Notes: generated from the letters alone by a model not told the origin. Numbered from the stretch's first letter, positions 15,240 to 24,339 are shown. The stretch is DNA of 64,000 bases from Acidobacteriota bacterium (GCA_013289835.1 JABCZG010000012.1:62001-126000), one strand, 5' to 3'. Made by a program: numbers and translations.

Positions 15240-16052
15240 ATGAGAACCTTGATTACGGTCTTAGTGCTCGCAGCTTTCGTGCTTGGCGCATTCGCGCTGA
15301 CATCCCACCATAGTCCACGGGCTCTCCAAAGCGCCCAGGCGGGCATGCGGGCACCGGTTGTGGTTGAGCTTTTTACGTCGGAAGGGTGTTCAAGCTGCCC
15401 TCCGGCCGACTCTCTTTTGGCGAGACTCGCAGACCAGCAACCGGTGGGCAACGCGGAAATCATCGCGCTGGAAGAACACGTTGATTATTGGAACGACTTG
15501 GGTTGGATGGACCCGTTTTCTTCGCGAGAGTGGACCACGCGGCAAAACGTGTATGCCGGTCCACTGGGGAATGGCAACCCGTATACGCCGCAAATGGTGA
15601 TTGACGGCAAAACGGAGGTAGTTGGCAGCGATGCGGGCAAGGCGCGCCAATTGATTCAACAAGCGGCCGGGGAAGAGAAAGCACCAGTAATGCTGACGCA
15701 GAGCAGCGCGGCCAAGAGCGGCGCCGCGGAGTTCTCCGTAAAGGTGGGACTTCTGCCGCGAAGCACGAAGGGCGATACGGCGGAGGTGTGGCTGGCGGTG
15801 ACGGAAACGGCGCTGCATTCCGCGGTATCACGCGGAGAAAATGCGGGCGAGGATTTGCATCACGCCGCGGTGGTGCGAACGATGGAACGGATCGGTGAAG
15901 CGAAAGGCGCGAGCGAAGCCGCTTTTGCTAAAGATGTGAGCGTTCCACTGAAACCGGAATGGAAGCGTGAAAATTTGAAGGCCGTCGTGCTGGTGCAGGA
16001 GAAGAAGAGCCGCCGAATTCTAGGCGCTTCGGAAATCCGCGTAGCGCAGTAA
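15240..16052 (+). CDS. Secreted DUF1223 (thioredoxin-like) protein
   Basis: The 270-residue protein has an N-terminal signal/anchor (TLITVLVLAAFVLGAFALTS), then the DUF1223 signature VVELFTSEGCSSCPPADSLL with a CxxC-like CSSC at about residue 53, the conserved EEHVDYWNDLGWMDPFSS and the YTPQMVIDGK segment. The domain has a thioredoxin-type fold, and its exact function in bacteria is unresolved. The C-terminal half is an immunoglobulin-like region with strand repeats. The promoter region is shared with the divergent CGNR regulator. Confidence 0.9.
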   Translation: MRTLITVLVLAAFVLGAFALTSHHSPRALQSAQAGMRAPVVVELFTSEGCSSCPPADSLLARLADQQPVGNAEIIALEEHVDYWNDLGWMDPFSSREWTTRQNVYAGPLGNGNPYTPQMVIDGKTEVVGSDAGKARQLIQQAAGEEKAPVMLTQSSAAKSGAAEFSVKVGLLPRSTKGDTAEVWLAVTETALHSAVSRGENAGEDLHHAAVVRTMERIGEAKGASEAAFAKDVSVPLKPEWKRENLKAVVLVQEKKSRRILGASEIRVAQ

Positions 16053-16273
16053 ACCGCACTCGCTGATACTTTTCCGTTTACCGCGAAACCCGCTTCTCAT
16101 TTGACAATCGATTATTCTTAAAGCATTTTCAACGACGGCGTGCGCGACGGCATGTTCTCTGCGAGACTCTTAAGATGGATAAAGCCTGTCTAAGTTTGAG
16201 TGGGCAACCGCTTACGGCGGAACGTCGAGTCCGTCTGACAGAAGCATGCGGTGGATCATTTTCCTCGAGGTGA

Positions 16274-17218
16274 TTGTTGGATTCTGAGCCTCTCCACGAT
16301 CCTCCCTCCATATCACCCTCTATGGGCCCGCCTCCTGAAGAATTTCCGGGGAATATTTTTCTGAATGATGGGGGATTGCGCGCGGGCTGGCGCCTCCTGG
16401 TTTATGCGCTGTTCGTTGCGGGGCTCGGAGTCGGCGGGGGGATCTTGCTACTGCAGTTTGTGCCGCCGTTGCGGAGTCTCTCGTTTTCCGGCTATTTGTT
16501 TGCGGACGAGGCGTTCTGCTTCCTTGTGGTTTTTGGAGCGGCACTGATCATGGCGCGGCTCGAGCGGCGGCCCGCCGGCGTTTATGGATTGCCGCTCCAA
16601 GGAGCGTTCGAAAAATTGTTTTGGCAAGGTTGCCTGTTTGGATTGGCTGAAATATCCGCGCTGATTGGGCTGGTTTCCGCCTTAGGCGGCTACTCGTTCG
16701 GGAGCCTTGCGCTAACTGGACGAGAACTTTTGCGGTGGGGAATACTCTGGGCGATTTTCTTCATACTCGTGGGCCTGTTCGAGGAGTTTTTGTTCCGCGG
16801 GTACACGCAATTCACGCTCGCGGATGGGATCGGCTTCTGGCCGGCGGCGATTCTGCTCTCCTGCTTCTTCGGGGCGGTGCACTTGGACAATCCCGGAGAA
16901 GATTGGGTGGGCGCGGCGAGTGTCGTGAGCATCGGATTGGTTTTCGCGTTTGCTTTGCGGCGCACCGGGAATCTCTGGTTCGCCGTGGGGTGGCACGCCA
17001 GCTTCGATTTCGGCGAGACGTTTCTCTATTCGGTGCCGAATAGCGGCGTGGTTTTCGACGGGCATCTTTCAAATGCAACCCTTCACGGAGCCAACTGGCT
17101 GACAGGAGGATCGGTAGGCCCCGAGGGCAGCGTATTCAGTTTTGTGACGATGGGAATTTCGGCGCTGGCCATTCATTTCCTGTTTCCTGCAAAAAACAAA
17201 AAGCCCGCTTTGGACTAG
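16274..17218 (+). CDS. CPBP-family intramembrane metalloprotease (CAAX protease/Abi)
   Basis: The 314-residue membrane protein has about eight hydrophobic helices and the CPBP motifs: EEFLFRG (the conserved EExxxR), FFGAVHLDNPG (conserved F and H), and GWHASFDFGETF with the last conserved His/Asn-type residue. The family includes Rce1-type proteases that cleave within the membrane, and bacteriocin-immunity members. The TTG start at 16274 is supported by CGAGGTGA five bases upstream; an ATG at 16322 is the alternative and leaves a proline-rich cytoplasmic tail out. It is convergent with the deacetylase gene at 17232. Confidence 0.88.
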   Translation: MLDSEPLHDPPSISPSMGPPPEEFPGNIFLNDGGLRAGWRLLVYALFVAGLGVGGGILLLQFVPPLRSLSFSGYLFADEAFCFLVVFGAALIMARLERRPAGVYGLPLQGAFEKLFWQGCLFGLAEISALIGLVSALGGYSFGSLALTGRELLRWGILWAIFFILVGLFEEFLFRGYTQFTLADGIGFWPAAILLSCFFGAVHLDNPGEDWVGAASVVSIGLVFAFALRRTGNLWFAVGWHASFDFGETFLYSVPNSGVVFDGHLSNATLHGANWLTGGSVGPEGSVFSFVTMGISALAIHFLFPAKNKKPALD

Positions 17219-17231
17219 ACGAGGGTATGGC

Positions 17232-18401
17232 TCAGTGGACGAGCTCGGAGGCGAATACGAGCCGCACTCCCTGGGCCTGCGCTTTGGGGAGAACTTCTCG
17301 CAAAGCCTGAAGCGTTGCGGAATGGGGATGGCCGATGGCGATGGCCTGGCCTTTTTCGCGAGCGCCGCGCAGGGCGAGTTCTAGCTGTTTGCGGACGGCG
17401 GGAACTTCAGCGACGTCATCGAGAAAAGGCACGTTGCGGAACGCGGAGGGAATACCATCGCGCTGCGCGGTGTCGTAGGCCACGGTGGCGGCGGTCGTGC
17501 GGCTATCGATGTAGAAAAGATGGTGGTCGCGCAGGACGGGCATGAGTTCGGACATCAGCGCGGAATCGGAAGTGGCTTGCGAACCTTGGTGATTGTTGAC
17601 GCCCACTACGCCGGGGACCTCTTGTAAGAATTGATCCACTAAGTTCGATACTGCCTCCGCGGGCATGCCGGGGTGCAGCTCCTGCGCTTCGGGTTGTTCA
17701 TTCGCGACGGATTGCATTGGGAGATGAAGCAGGACTTGATAGCCGCGGCTGTGCGCTTCGTTGGCGATCTCGACGGAATGTTCATGATTGGGCAGAACGG
17801 AAATGGTCAGCGGATAAGGAAGCGCAAAGATGGCTTGGGCGGCAGCAGTGTCGCTGCCAAGATCGTCGAGGATGATGGCAAGTCTGGGGGTCGAGGATGG
17901 ACCGGTTGTGCTGCTATTTTGTTGCGAGAGCTTGGAGCCAATGTGAATGTGAATCGCATGTGTTGGCACGCCCGCTTTCAGGTAGAAAAAAAGAATTCCT
18001 TCGCGGCTTTCGGAGGGCTGCTCGGTGAGGCCGTTGCGGGTGGCCACGGCGCCCAGGGATTGCTGAATCTTTGCGATCTGGGAGCGCGCGGCGGAATCCG
18101 GCCCATTCGAAAGAATGGTGATATCGAGATGGTCGGTGTTTTCGGGGGATGCGCTGGACGCTTGCAGGCCGACACGAATATCGGAACCCGGCGGCATCGC
18201 TGTCCTGGCCGCGTCCGCTAATTCACGCGTGATTGCGTGAATTCTTGAAGGGGCGAATCGCGTCGGTTCTGATTTCTTGCAACCAGCGGCGACAATGCCG
18301 ATGAGCAGAAGAAGGGCAAGCAGGCCAAAGCCTGACTGACGATTCTTGGAATTCGATGACGCTGAGGGATTGGTCCCTATCGAAACGCCCGCGCGAACCA
18401 C
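17232..18401 (-). CDS. Divergent polysaccharide deacetylase (YibQ-like), exported
   Basis: The 389-residue protein has an N-terminal membrane/lipoprotein leader (LLALLLLIGIVAAGCKKSE; the AAGC cysteine fits a lipobox), a linker domain, and a C-terminal divergent polysaccharide deacetylase domain: LAIILDDLGSD, LPLTISVLPNHEHS-type strand, LLHLPMQ, GVVGVNNHQGS, FYIDSRTTAA and AIAIGHPH. It belongs to the YibQ/DUF610 family, thought to act on envelope polysaccharide or peptidoglycan. It starts six bases after the S41 gene stop, so both form an operon; CtpA-type genes next to yibQ are a recurrent arrangement. The start is GTG at 18401. Confidence 0.9.
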   Translation of the reverse strand: MVRAGVSIGTNPSASSNSKNRQSGFGLLALLLLIGIVAAGCKKSEPTRFAPSRIHAITRELADAARTAMPPGSDIRVGLQASSASPENTDHLDITILSNGPDSAARSQIAKIQQSLGAVATRNGLTEQPSESREGILFFYLKAGVPTHAIHIHIGSKLSQQNSSTTGPSSTPRLAIILDDLGSDTAAAQAIFALPYPLTISVLPNHEHSVEIANEAHSRGYQVLLHLPMQSVANEQPEAQELHPGMPAEAVSNLVDQFLQEVPGVVGVNNHQGSQATSDSALMSELMPVLRDHHLFYIDSRTTAATVAYDTAQRDGIPSAFRNVPFLDDVAEVPAVRKQLELALRGAREKGQAIAIGHPHSATLQALREVLPKAQAQGVRLVFASELVH

Positions 18402-18407
18402 AGAATA

Positions 18408-19646
18408 CTACGCGGCCTTTTTCGCGGGGGCTTTCAAGAGCTCAAGCGCGCGGTGGAAGATTGGATCCTCCGGAGACAGGGGGCGCGGCCCCAGACCAGG
18501 CTCTTTTTGGACATCGGTGTCCGGTGCCACATCTTCGTCGCCGGTATCCGCATCGTCTTCGGCGACGGCGCGCACCACTTCCGTGGGCGTGACGCCTTCT
18601 TCCAAGATGGACTTGCCGCCAGGATTGTAATAATTCGCCACGGTGAGAATCAGGGCCGAGCCATCGTCCAGCGTGATGAGTTTCTGTTCGGAGGCCAGAC
18701 CAAAGCTGCGTTCGCCAACGACATCTCCACGATGGTTGGCGACGATGGCGGAAGCCAGAACTTCCGCGGCGCCTGACGTGGTGACATCAATCAGCACGGA
18801 CACAGGGCCTTTCCAAACGACTTGCTTGGGCTCTGCGGAGAAGACTTGCGTCGAGACAGTCTGTCCGCGCAGCGTGGTCAACATTCCGGAAGGTACAAAC
18901 AGCCGGGCCATGGAAATGGCTTCGGAGATGGGGCCGCGTCCACACTCGCGCAGATCCAGAATAACTTTGTGAACGCCCTGCTTTTCCGCGTCGAGAAGCC
19001 GGTTGCGAATGTCATCGGTGCGCCCGGCGTCCAGCGACGGGAAGCGCAGAACGAGAATGTCGGGATCCGTCTTTTGCACGATGATTTTCGGAGTGGTGAG
19101 CTTCTCGCGAACGAGGTCGATGTCTTCCGGAGTGGCTTTGCCGCGGCGGATGACAGAAACCTTGACGCCGGTGCCCGGTTGGCCATTGAGAAGATTCAGA
19201 GCCTGGCCGACGGACATGTCGCGTGTGGTGAAGCCAGCGACAGACTCAAAAATATCGCCGCTACGAATTCCGGCTTTGGTGCCGGGGCTGTCCGGGAGAA
19301 CCGAAAGTACAATTACATAACCGTAGCGCTTGCTGAGCGTCAGGCCGGTTTCCGCGGTTCCAGGATTCTGTAGCTTCTTCTTGTACTCTTCGTATTCGCG
19401 CGGCGTGAGGTAGCTGGATTGCGCGTCGAGGGATTCCATCAGCCCGTGTAAGGAGCCTGCCGTCACGGTGCGCATGTTCGGATCGTCCACATAGTCCTGC
19501 TGGATTTTCTGCAGGACTTCGCCGTAGACGGTGAGCGATTTGTAGGTTTTGTCATCCGGCGTGCGGCCGAGAACGTGTCCCAAGCCTGCGTAACAAAAGA
19601 TGGCCACTGATATGGAAAAAACTGCAATGCGAGCCGCTCGACTCAT
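18408..19646 (-). CDS. S41 (CtpA-like) protein with PDZ domain, active-site residues apparently lost
   Basis: The 412-residue protein has an N-terminal membrane anchor, a PDZ domain (about 97-170; KAGIRSGDIFESVAGF) and an S41 protease core (LRFPSLDAGRTDDIRNRL, VILDLRE, LIDVTTSGAAEVLASAI, GERSFGLASEQ, LTVANYYNPGGKSI). In active CtpA the GTASASE segment holds the nucleophilic serine and TFGKG the lysine. Here the aligned residues are G292 and L317, so the catalytic dyad is missing. A scaffold or regulatory pseudo-protease is likely, perhaps acting with the deacetylase encoded downstream. The ATG at 19646 has GAGG upstream, and an extended -10 lies at 19680-19688. Confidence 0.88.
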   Translation of the reverse strand: MSRAARIAVFSISVAIFCYAGLGHVLGRTPDDKTYKSLTVYGEVLQKIQQDYVDDPNMRTVTAGSLHGLMESLDAQSSYLTPREYEEYKKKLQNPGTAETGLTLSKRYGYVIVLSVLPDSPGTKAGIRSGDIFESVAGFTTRDMSVGQALNLLNGQPGTGVKVSVIRRGKATPEDIDLVREKLTTPKIIVQKTDPDILVLRFPSLDAGRTDDIRNRLLDAEKQGVHKVILDLRECGRGPISEAISMARLFVPSGMLTTLRGQTVSTQVFSAEPKQVVWKGPVSVLIDVTTSGAAEVLASAIVANHRGDVVGERSFGLASEQKLITLDDGSALILTVANYYNPGGKSILEEGVTPTEVVRAVAEDDADTGDEDVAPDTDVQKEPGLGPRPLSPEDPIFHRALELLKAPAKKAA

Positions 19647-19679
19647 TCCTCACCCATCCTCATAAAACTACGAAATTCG

Positions 19680-19688
19680 ATTATAGCA
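19680..19688 (-). promoter_or_regulatory. Extended -10 promoter of the S41-deacetylase operon
   Basis: On the minus strand TGCTATAAT is a perfect extended -10 element about 34 bases before the S41 start codon. No good -35 is visible, as is usual for extended -10 promoters. Confidence 0.6.
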
Positions 19689-19861
19689 CTGCACAAGGGT
19701 GGGACGCGTTAGGAATGAAAAAGGAAGTCTGTGCCGCCGTGTCGCAAAAACTAAATCTGGTGAATAGACACGTGGAATCGGTGAAATGTTGCGCAATTAC
19801 CACACCACTTGTTCGTGCTGACTAATTGTGGTCCTTAAGTCGTTGATAGTAAAGAACAAGC

Positions 19862-19893
19862 TTGACAAGGGCTGGCATGCAACATGCTACCAT
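19862..19893 (+). promoter_or_regulatory. Promoter immediately upstream of lpxC
   Basis: TTGACA (19862-19867) is followed by TGCTACCAT, an extended -10-like element (19885-19893). The spacing is long if the hexamer TACCAT is used and 17 if TGCTAC is used. Transcription would start near 19900, close to the ATG at 19904. Confidence 0.45.
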
Positions 19894-19903
19894 TGGATGG
19901 GGC

Positions 19904-20812
19904 ATGTTCCAGACAACTATAGCTAGGGAAGCGCGCGCCGAGGGTGTGGGTCTGCACACTGGTGTGTACGGGCACGTGCGTTTGGTGCCCGCGCCCGCCG
20001 AAACAGGGATCGTCTTTCGCCGCGTGGACCTCGATAATTTTCCCATTGAAGCGCAGGGCCACAACGTTGCGCGCGTCAGCTACGCGACGAGCTTGATGAA
20101 GCAGGGCGTTTTGCTCTCCACGACGGAGCACCTTCTCGCGGCCATTTATTCCTGCGGAATCGACAACATTTATATCGACATCGATTCGATCGAAGTCCCG
20201 ATTCTGGACGGTTCGGCGGAGCCGTTCATGCAAATGCTGGAAAAATGCGGCATTCGCAAGCTGCGCCGCAAACGACGCTATCTTAAGGTGTTGAAGCCGC
20301 TGGAAGTCGTGGAGGGCGACCGCCGCATTGGGATCTACCCGGCGGACGAGTTTCGTGTGTGCTGCTATGTGGATTTTCCGCACCCGCTGGTCGGCCAGCA
20401 GGAGGTGGAGATGGTGGTTGGCCCGGAAACCTTCCGGCACCTCTTGGCGCGGGCGCGCACCTTCTGTTTCGAGCGAGACATTGAGCCACTTAAGGCCATG
20501 GGCCTGATCCGCGGCGGTTCGCTAGACAACGCCATCGTCCTTACCAACGACGGCGTCATGAATGGCCCCCTGCGCTTCCCCGACGAATTCGGGCGGCATA
20601 AGGCTCTGGATCTGATCGGAGACCTTGCGCTGGCGGGGCTTCCCCTTTTGGCACGGGTGGAGGCGCACAAGGCTGGCCACGCCCTTCATACCCAGCTCGT
20701 CAGCCGGCTTTTGGCCGATCCATCGCTTTGGACCATAACCACCGAGGAGACGGCCCGGTCCGAAAGGGAAGCTTACCTGCCGGTTCTTTCCCCTGCCTCT
20801 GCTGCTGATTAG
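19904..20812 (+). CDS. lpxC: UDP-3-O-acyl-N-acetylglucosamine deacetylase
   Basis: LpxC removes the acetyl group from UDP-3-O-acyl-GlcNAc, the committed step of lipid A synthesis in the cytoplasm. The 302-residue length (from 19904) equals the family norm. The zinc and catalytic residues are present: STTEHLLAA (Glu-His), HKALDLIGDLAL (His and Asp) and GHALHTQL (His). Other conserved blocks are GVGLHTG, DGSAEPF and RGGSLDNAIV. The in-frame sequence from 19862 is rejected as coding because it is the promoter. Its presence implies lipopolysaccharide. It is followed by glmU, which makes the UDP-GlcNAc used by this pathway, 70 bases downstream. Confidence 0.96.
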   Translation: MFQTTIAREARAEGVGLHTGVYGHVRLVPAPAETGIVFRRVDLDNFPIEAQGHNVARVSYATSLMKQGVLLSTTEHLLAAIYSCGIDNIYIDIDSIEVPILDGSAEPFMQMLEKCGIRKLRRKRRYLKVLKPLEVVEGDRRIGIYPADEFRVCCYVDFPHPLVGQQEVEMVVGPETFRHLLARARTFCFERDIEPLKAMGLIRGGSLDNAIVLTNDGVMNGPLRFPDEFGRHKALDLIGDLALAGLPLLARVEAHKAGHALHTQLVSRLLADPSLWTITTEETARSEREAYLPVLSPASAAD

Positions 20813-20882
20813 GGATTCGCCGCCTTCCATACATCCCTTGATTGCGAAATGACCGCTGCTCCCGCAGAATGGGCTGGAAATC

Positions 20883-22334
20883 ATGTCCAACAATGATCTA
20901 GCCGTCATCGTATTAGCCGCGGGAAAAGGCACGCGGTTGAAGTCGAGCCTTGCAAAAGTGCTGCACCGCGCGGGCGGCCGCACGCTTGTTGAGCACGTTG
21001 TGCGCGCTTGCGGGCCGCTGAAAGCTAGGGAAACGGTTGTCGTCGTGGGCTACCAGGCAGAGCAGGTGACCGCGGTGGTTGAGCCGCTCGATGCGACGGC
21101 TGTGCTCCAACAGCCGCAAAACGGCACTGGCCACGCGATGCAAGTCGCCAAACGCGCGCTCGGTAGAGCGAAGTTCGCGATCGTGCTTCCCGGAGATGCT
21201 CCGCTGGTCCGCACGGAAACTTTGAAGGAATTGATCACCGTGCATCGTAATGGCAATGCAGCGGCAACGATCTTGACGGCGGTGCTCGTCGACCCTTCCG
21301 GGTATGGACGGATTCTGCGAAAGACGGAAACCACGGTGTCGGCCATCGTGGAAGAATCGCAGCTCAATGACGAACAGCGCGAAATCAACGAAATCAATTC
21401 CGCGATCTATTGCTTCACGCTGGAGAAGCTTTGGCCTGCGTTAGCTCAGGTAAAGCCAAACAACAAGCACCGCGAGCTGTACTTGACGGATGCGGTCGCC
21501 GCGATGAACGCAAAGGGCGACACCGTGCTGGCTCACGTGGCCGCCGACTCCCGCGAAGTGCTCGGATGCAATACCCGCGCCGACCTCGCGGAAGTGGACC
21601 GCATCTTCCGCGAATGGAAACGCAACGCGCTAATGGACGCAGGCGTGACGATTCAATTGCCAGAGACCGTGCTGATTGATCCGGACGTTACTGCGGGGGA
21701 AGACACGGTGATTGAGCCCGGAGTGCAATTGCTCGGAAAAACGAAGTTGGGCGAGCGCTGCACGATTCGAACGGGAAGCGTTCTCAACGACGCCGTTCTC
21801 GGCGATGACGTGACCGTCGAGCCGCATTGCGTGGTCGTGGAGAGCCGCCTGGAAAACAGCGTGCTCATCGGTCCGTTCGCCCGAATGCGCCCTGGGAGTC
21901 ATCTGAAAACCGGCGCACGCCTCGGAAACTTCGTGGAAACAAAAAAGGCCGTCATCGGCGAAGGCACAAAAGTGCCGCACCTGACCTATCTGGGCGACGC
22001 CAAGGTGGGGCCTAAGACCAATATCGGGGCGGGCACTATCATCTGCAACTACGATGGATTTCACAAACACCCAACCAATATCGGCAGAGGAGTGTTCATT
22101 GGCAGCGATTCGGTGCTTGTCGCTCCCGTTCGAATCGGCGATGGAGCGTATGTCGCCGCCGGATCCGTGATTACGGAAAATGTTCCGGCTGACGGGCTCG
22201 GCATCGGGCGCGGACGGCAAGTGAATAAGCCCGGCTGGGCCTCCAAGAAGCGGCGTGAATTGGCTGCTGCCGGGCAACCTAAAAAGACAAAGAAAAAATC
22301 GAAACGCCGCAAGACTTCCAGAAAAAGGAAGTAA
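20883..22334 (+). CDS. glmU: Bifunctional GlcNAc-1-P uridylyltransferase / GlcN-1-P acetyltransferase
   Basis: The 483-residue enzyme makes UDP-GlcNAc for peptidoglycan and lipid A. The N-terminal pyrophosphorylase domain shows LAAGKGTRLKSSLAKVLH (about 11-28; the usual KxLPKVLH proline is alanine here), QPQNGTGHAM and LPGDAPLV. The C-terminal half is a left-handed beta-helix acetyltransferase with hexapeptide repeats, RPGSHLKTGARLGNFVE, NIGAGTIICNYDG and GSDSVLVAPVRIGDGAYVAAGSVI. It ends in a very basic lysine/arginine tail (KKTKKKSKRRKTSRKRK) beyond the usual C-terminus. It follows lpxC and probably shares its transcript. Confidence 0.97.
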   Translation: MSNNDLAVIVLAAGKGTRLKSSLAKVLHRAGGRTLVEHVVRACGPLKARETVVVVGYQAEQVTAVVEPLDATAVLQQPQNGTGHAMQVAKRALGRAKFAIVLPGDAPLVRTETLKELITVHRNGNAAATILTAVLVDPSGYGRILRKTETTVSAIVEESQLNDEQREINEINSAIYCFTLEKLWPALAQVKPNNKHRELYLTDAVAAMNAKGDTVLAHVAADSREVLGCNTRADLAEVDRIFREWKRNALMDAGVTIQLPETVLIDPDVTAGEDTVIEPGVQLLGKTKLGERCTIRTGSVLNDAVLGDDVTVEPHCVVVESRLENSVLIGPFARMRPGSHLKTGARLGNFVETKKAVIGEGTKVPHLTYLGDAKVGPKTNIGAGTIICNYDGFHKHPTNIGRGVFIGSDSVLVAPVRIGDGAYVAAGSVITENVPADGLGIGRGRQVNKPGWASKKRRELAAAGQPKKTKKKSKRRKTSRKRK

Positions 22335-22452
22335 CGTTTTTCAATTGAAAGCGCGACCGAAGTAAAGCGTTGCGCATTCCCTCCACGAATCATTGAATGG
22401 AGCTCGCTTGGATGCTATCGTCCGCGGTACGTGAAGCGGAAGGAGTCCTTCT

Positions 22453-22893
22453 GTGGGCAATTGGGTGAATTGGCTGCTGGTTATCGGCGGCATCGTGTGC
22501 GTCATCATCGAGCTGGCGCTGGGCGCGTTGACGGGTTTCGATCTGGCGCTTCTGGGTGCGTCGCTGGCAGTCGGCGGTGGAATCGGCCTCCTGGTCGGCT
22601 CAGGAAAGATTGGCTTGCTCGCGGCAGGCGTGCTCGCGTTGCTGTATCTGGCGGTGTTTCGAAGCTGGTTGAAAACGAAACTGACGGTGAAGGATCAGGC
22701 CAGCAACGTGGATGCGGTGGTGGGGAAAACCGGCGTGGTGACCAAGCGGATCGCCGTTCGTGAACCTGGCATGGTAAAGGTCGGCGCTGAAATTTGGCGA
22801 GCGGAGTTGACTATCGGAGATGATGTCGCGCGAGACGCCGGGGCGGTTGTGATGGTGCAATCGGTCGAAGGTGTAACGCTCAAGGTAAAGTGA
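22453..22893 (+). CDS. NfeD-family membrane protein
   Basis: The 146-residue protein has two or three N-terminal membrane helices (VNWLLVIGGIVCVIIELALGALTGFDLALLGASLAVGGG) and a C-terminal OB-fold domain (VDAVVGKTGVVTKRIAVREPGMVKVGAEIWRAE). NfeD proteins work with SPFH scaffold proteins, here encoded seven bases downstream. The GTG start at 22453 is used; it is seven codons before the first membrane helix, with TTCTG and GGAGTCC upstream. The pair likely organises membrane microdomains and proteolysis. Confidence 0.88.
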   Translation: MGNWVNWLLVIGGIVCVIIELALGALTGFDLALLGASLAVGGGIGLLVGSGKIGLLAAGVLALLYLAVFRSWLKTKLTVKDQASNVDAVVGKTGVVTKRIAVREPGMVKVGAEIWRAELTIGDDVARDAGAVVMVQSVEGVTLKVK

Positions 22894-22899
22894 GGGAAT

Positions 22900-23832
22900 A
22901 TGGATGCCATTGGCGGCCTTGTCGTGGTGGCCATTTTTGCGTTCCTGGTGCTTGGATTGGTGGCGCTGGCCAAGGGTGCGCGAACCGTCAAGCAATACGA
23001 AAAGGGATTGATCACGCGCCTGGGCAAGTATCACGGCATGGCGCCCTCTGGACTGACCTTTATCGTGCCCTTCGTTGACGATATCGTGCGCGTGGACATG
23101 CGCGAGCAAGTCATCACCGTGCCGCCGCAGAAACTCATCACCAAGGACAACGTCACCGTGGAAGTGGACGCCGTGGTCTATTACAAGGTCATCGACCCGG
23201 TGAAGTCGCAATACGAAGTGCAGGATTTCGGCTACGCCTGCACCACGCTGGCGCAGACAAATCTGCGCAACCTGATTGGCGACCGCACGCTCGACGAAAC
23301 TCTCGTCGCCCGCGACATGATCAACACAAACTTGCGCGAAGTCCTCGACGAGGCCACTAACGGCTGGGGCGTGAAGGTAACGCGCGTCGAGGTGCAAAAG
23401 ATTGAGCCGCCGCGGGACATCACCGACGCCATGTCCCGTCAGATGAAGGCCGAGCGCGAGAAGCGTGCCGCCGTTTTGGAAGCGGAAGGCATCAAGCAAA
23501 GTCAGATTCTGCAGGCCGAAGGCAAGAAACAGTCCGAAATCTTGAAAGCGGAAGGCGACGCCCAAGCCCGCATCACCCGCGCCAACGCCGAGGCCGAAGC
23601 CATCAAACTGGTGTCTAACGCGGCGGAAACGTACTTCAAGGAGCGTGCGGAAATGATGCGGCGGCTCGAAGTCTTGAACAATACTCTCGCGCAGAACACG
23701 AAATACATCGTGCCGTCGAACTCCAGCCTCGTAAACATTTTGGGCCTCGACGGCGCCATGCAGTCAATGCCGAAGCCGCTGAGTGATGCGCCCGCGCCAA
23801 CTGCTTCCGGGCCGGCGGGCCGCTCGCTCTGA
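22900..23832 (+). CDS. SPFH domain protein (QmcA/stomatin type)
   Basis: The 310-residue protein has an N-terminal membrane helix (GGLVVVAIFAFLVLGLVALAKGA), then the SPFH core (VKQYEKGLITRLGKYHGMAPSGLTFIVPFVDDIVRVDMREQ) with the stomatin signature VTRVEVQKIEPP, and a C-terminal coiled coil of QAEGKKQSEILKAEGDAQAR repeats. It is the stomatin/QmcA class rather than the prohibitin class at 7076. It follows NfeD directly, the standard SPFH-NfeD operon. Confidence 0.93.
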   Translation: MDAIGGLVVVAIFAFLVLGLVALAKGARTVKQYEKGLITRLGKYHGMAPSGLTFIVPFVDDIVRVDMREQVITVPPQKLITKDNVTVEVDAVVYYKVIDPVKSQYEVQDFGYACTTLAQTNLRNLIGDRTLDETLVARDMINTNLREVLDEATNGWGVKVTRVEVQKIEPPRDITDAMSRQMKAEREKRAAVLEAEGIKQSQILQAEGKKQSEILKAEGDAQARITRANAEAEAIKLVSNAAETYFKERAEMMRRLEVLNNTLAQNTKYIVPSNSSLVNILGLDGAMQSMPKPLSDAPAPTASGPAGRSL

Positions 23833-23851
23833 TTATTGAGGAGGCTTTGTC

Positions 23852-24277
23852 ATGGCAGAGACAAACGTCAAACGTGAAGTGCGGCTGACGACGATTTCGC
23901 CCCAGTTCGTCGTGCCGGACGTGGTGGTGGCCGCGGAATACTATCGAGACGTCCTGGGCTTTCGAATCCTGGACTATTTTCTCGATCCGCCGGTCTTCGC
24001 CATGGTGGCGCGGGACACCGTTGAAATTCATTTCGGGAAAGCCAGCGACGGTGTGCTTCCTTCCCCGAACTCCGAACGTCGCGGGCGCGGTCTAGGTCTC
24101 GACGCTTACATCTGGGTCAGCGATCTCGATCCTCTTCATGAGGAGTTGAAGGCGCGCGGCGCGAAAATTGTCGAAGCGCCCACGCTGCGCGTTTATAAGT
24201 GTTACGAGATGGTGGTCGAGGACAACTTCGGCTTCCGCTTGTGTTTTTCGATGGACTACAGTTTGAAAGAGACTTGA
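23852..24277 (+). CDS. VOC-family (glyoxalase/bleomycin-resistance-like) protein
   Basis: The 141-residue protein shows the vicinal-oxygen-chelate pattern: an alpha-beta start PQFVVPDVVVAAEYYRDVLGFRILDYF, mid-domain VEIHFGKASDGV and the end DLDPLHEELKARGAKIV...EDNFGFRLCFSMD. The family includes glyoxalases, dioxygenases and antibiotic-binding proteins, and the substrate cannot be read from sequence. GAGGAGGC precedes the ATG. It closes the nfeD-SPFH operon by 20-base spacing. Two other VOC proteins lie at 33310 and 62390. Confidence 0.88.
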   Translation: MAETNVKREVRLTTISPQFVVPDVVVAAEYYRDVLGFRILDYFLDPPVFAMVARDTVEIHFGKASDGVLPSPNSERRGRGLGLDAYIWVSDLDPLHEELKARGAKIVEAPTLRVYKCYEMVVEDNFGFRLCFSMDYSLKET

Positions 24278-24330
24278 GGCGCGGCCAACTTGACTGCGCA
24301 AACTAGAAAACTCTGCGCAAGGCGCGCGTG

Positions 24331-24339
24331 TGCTAAAAT
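24331..24339 (+). promoter_or_regulatory. Extended -10 promoter of purQL
   Basis: TGCTAAAAT is an extended -10 element in the 98-base gap between the VOC gene and purQ; transcription would begin about 30 bases before the purQ ATG. Confidence 0.5.
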
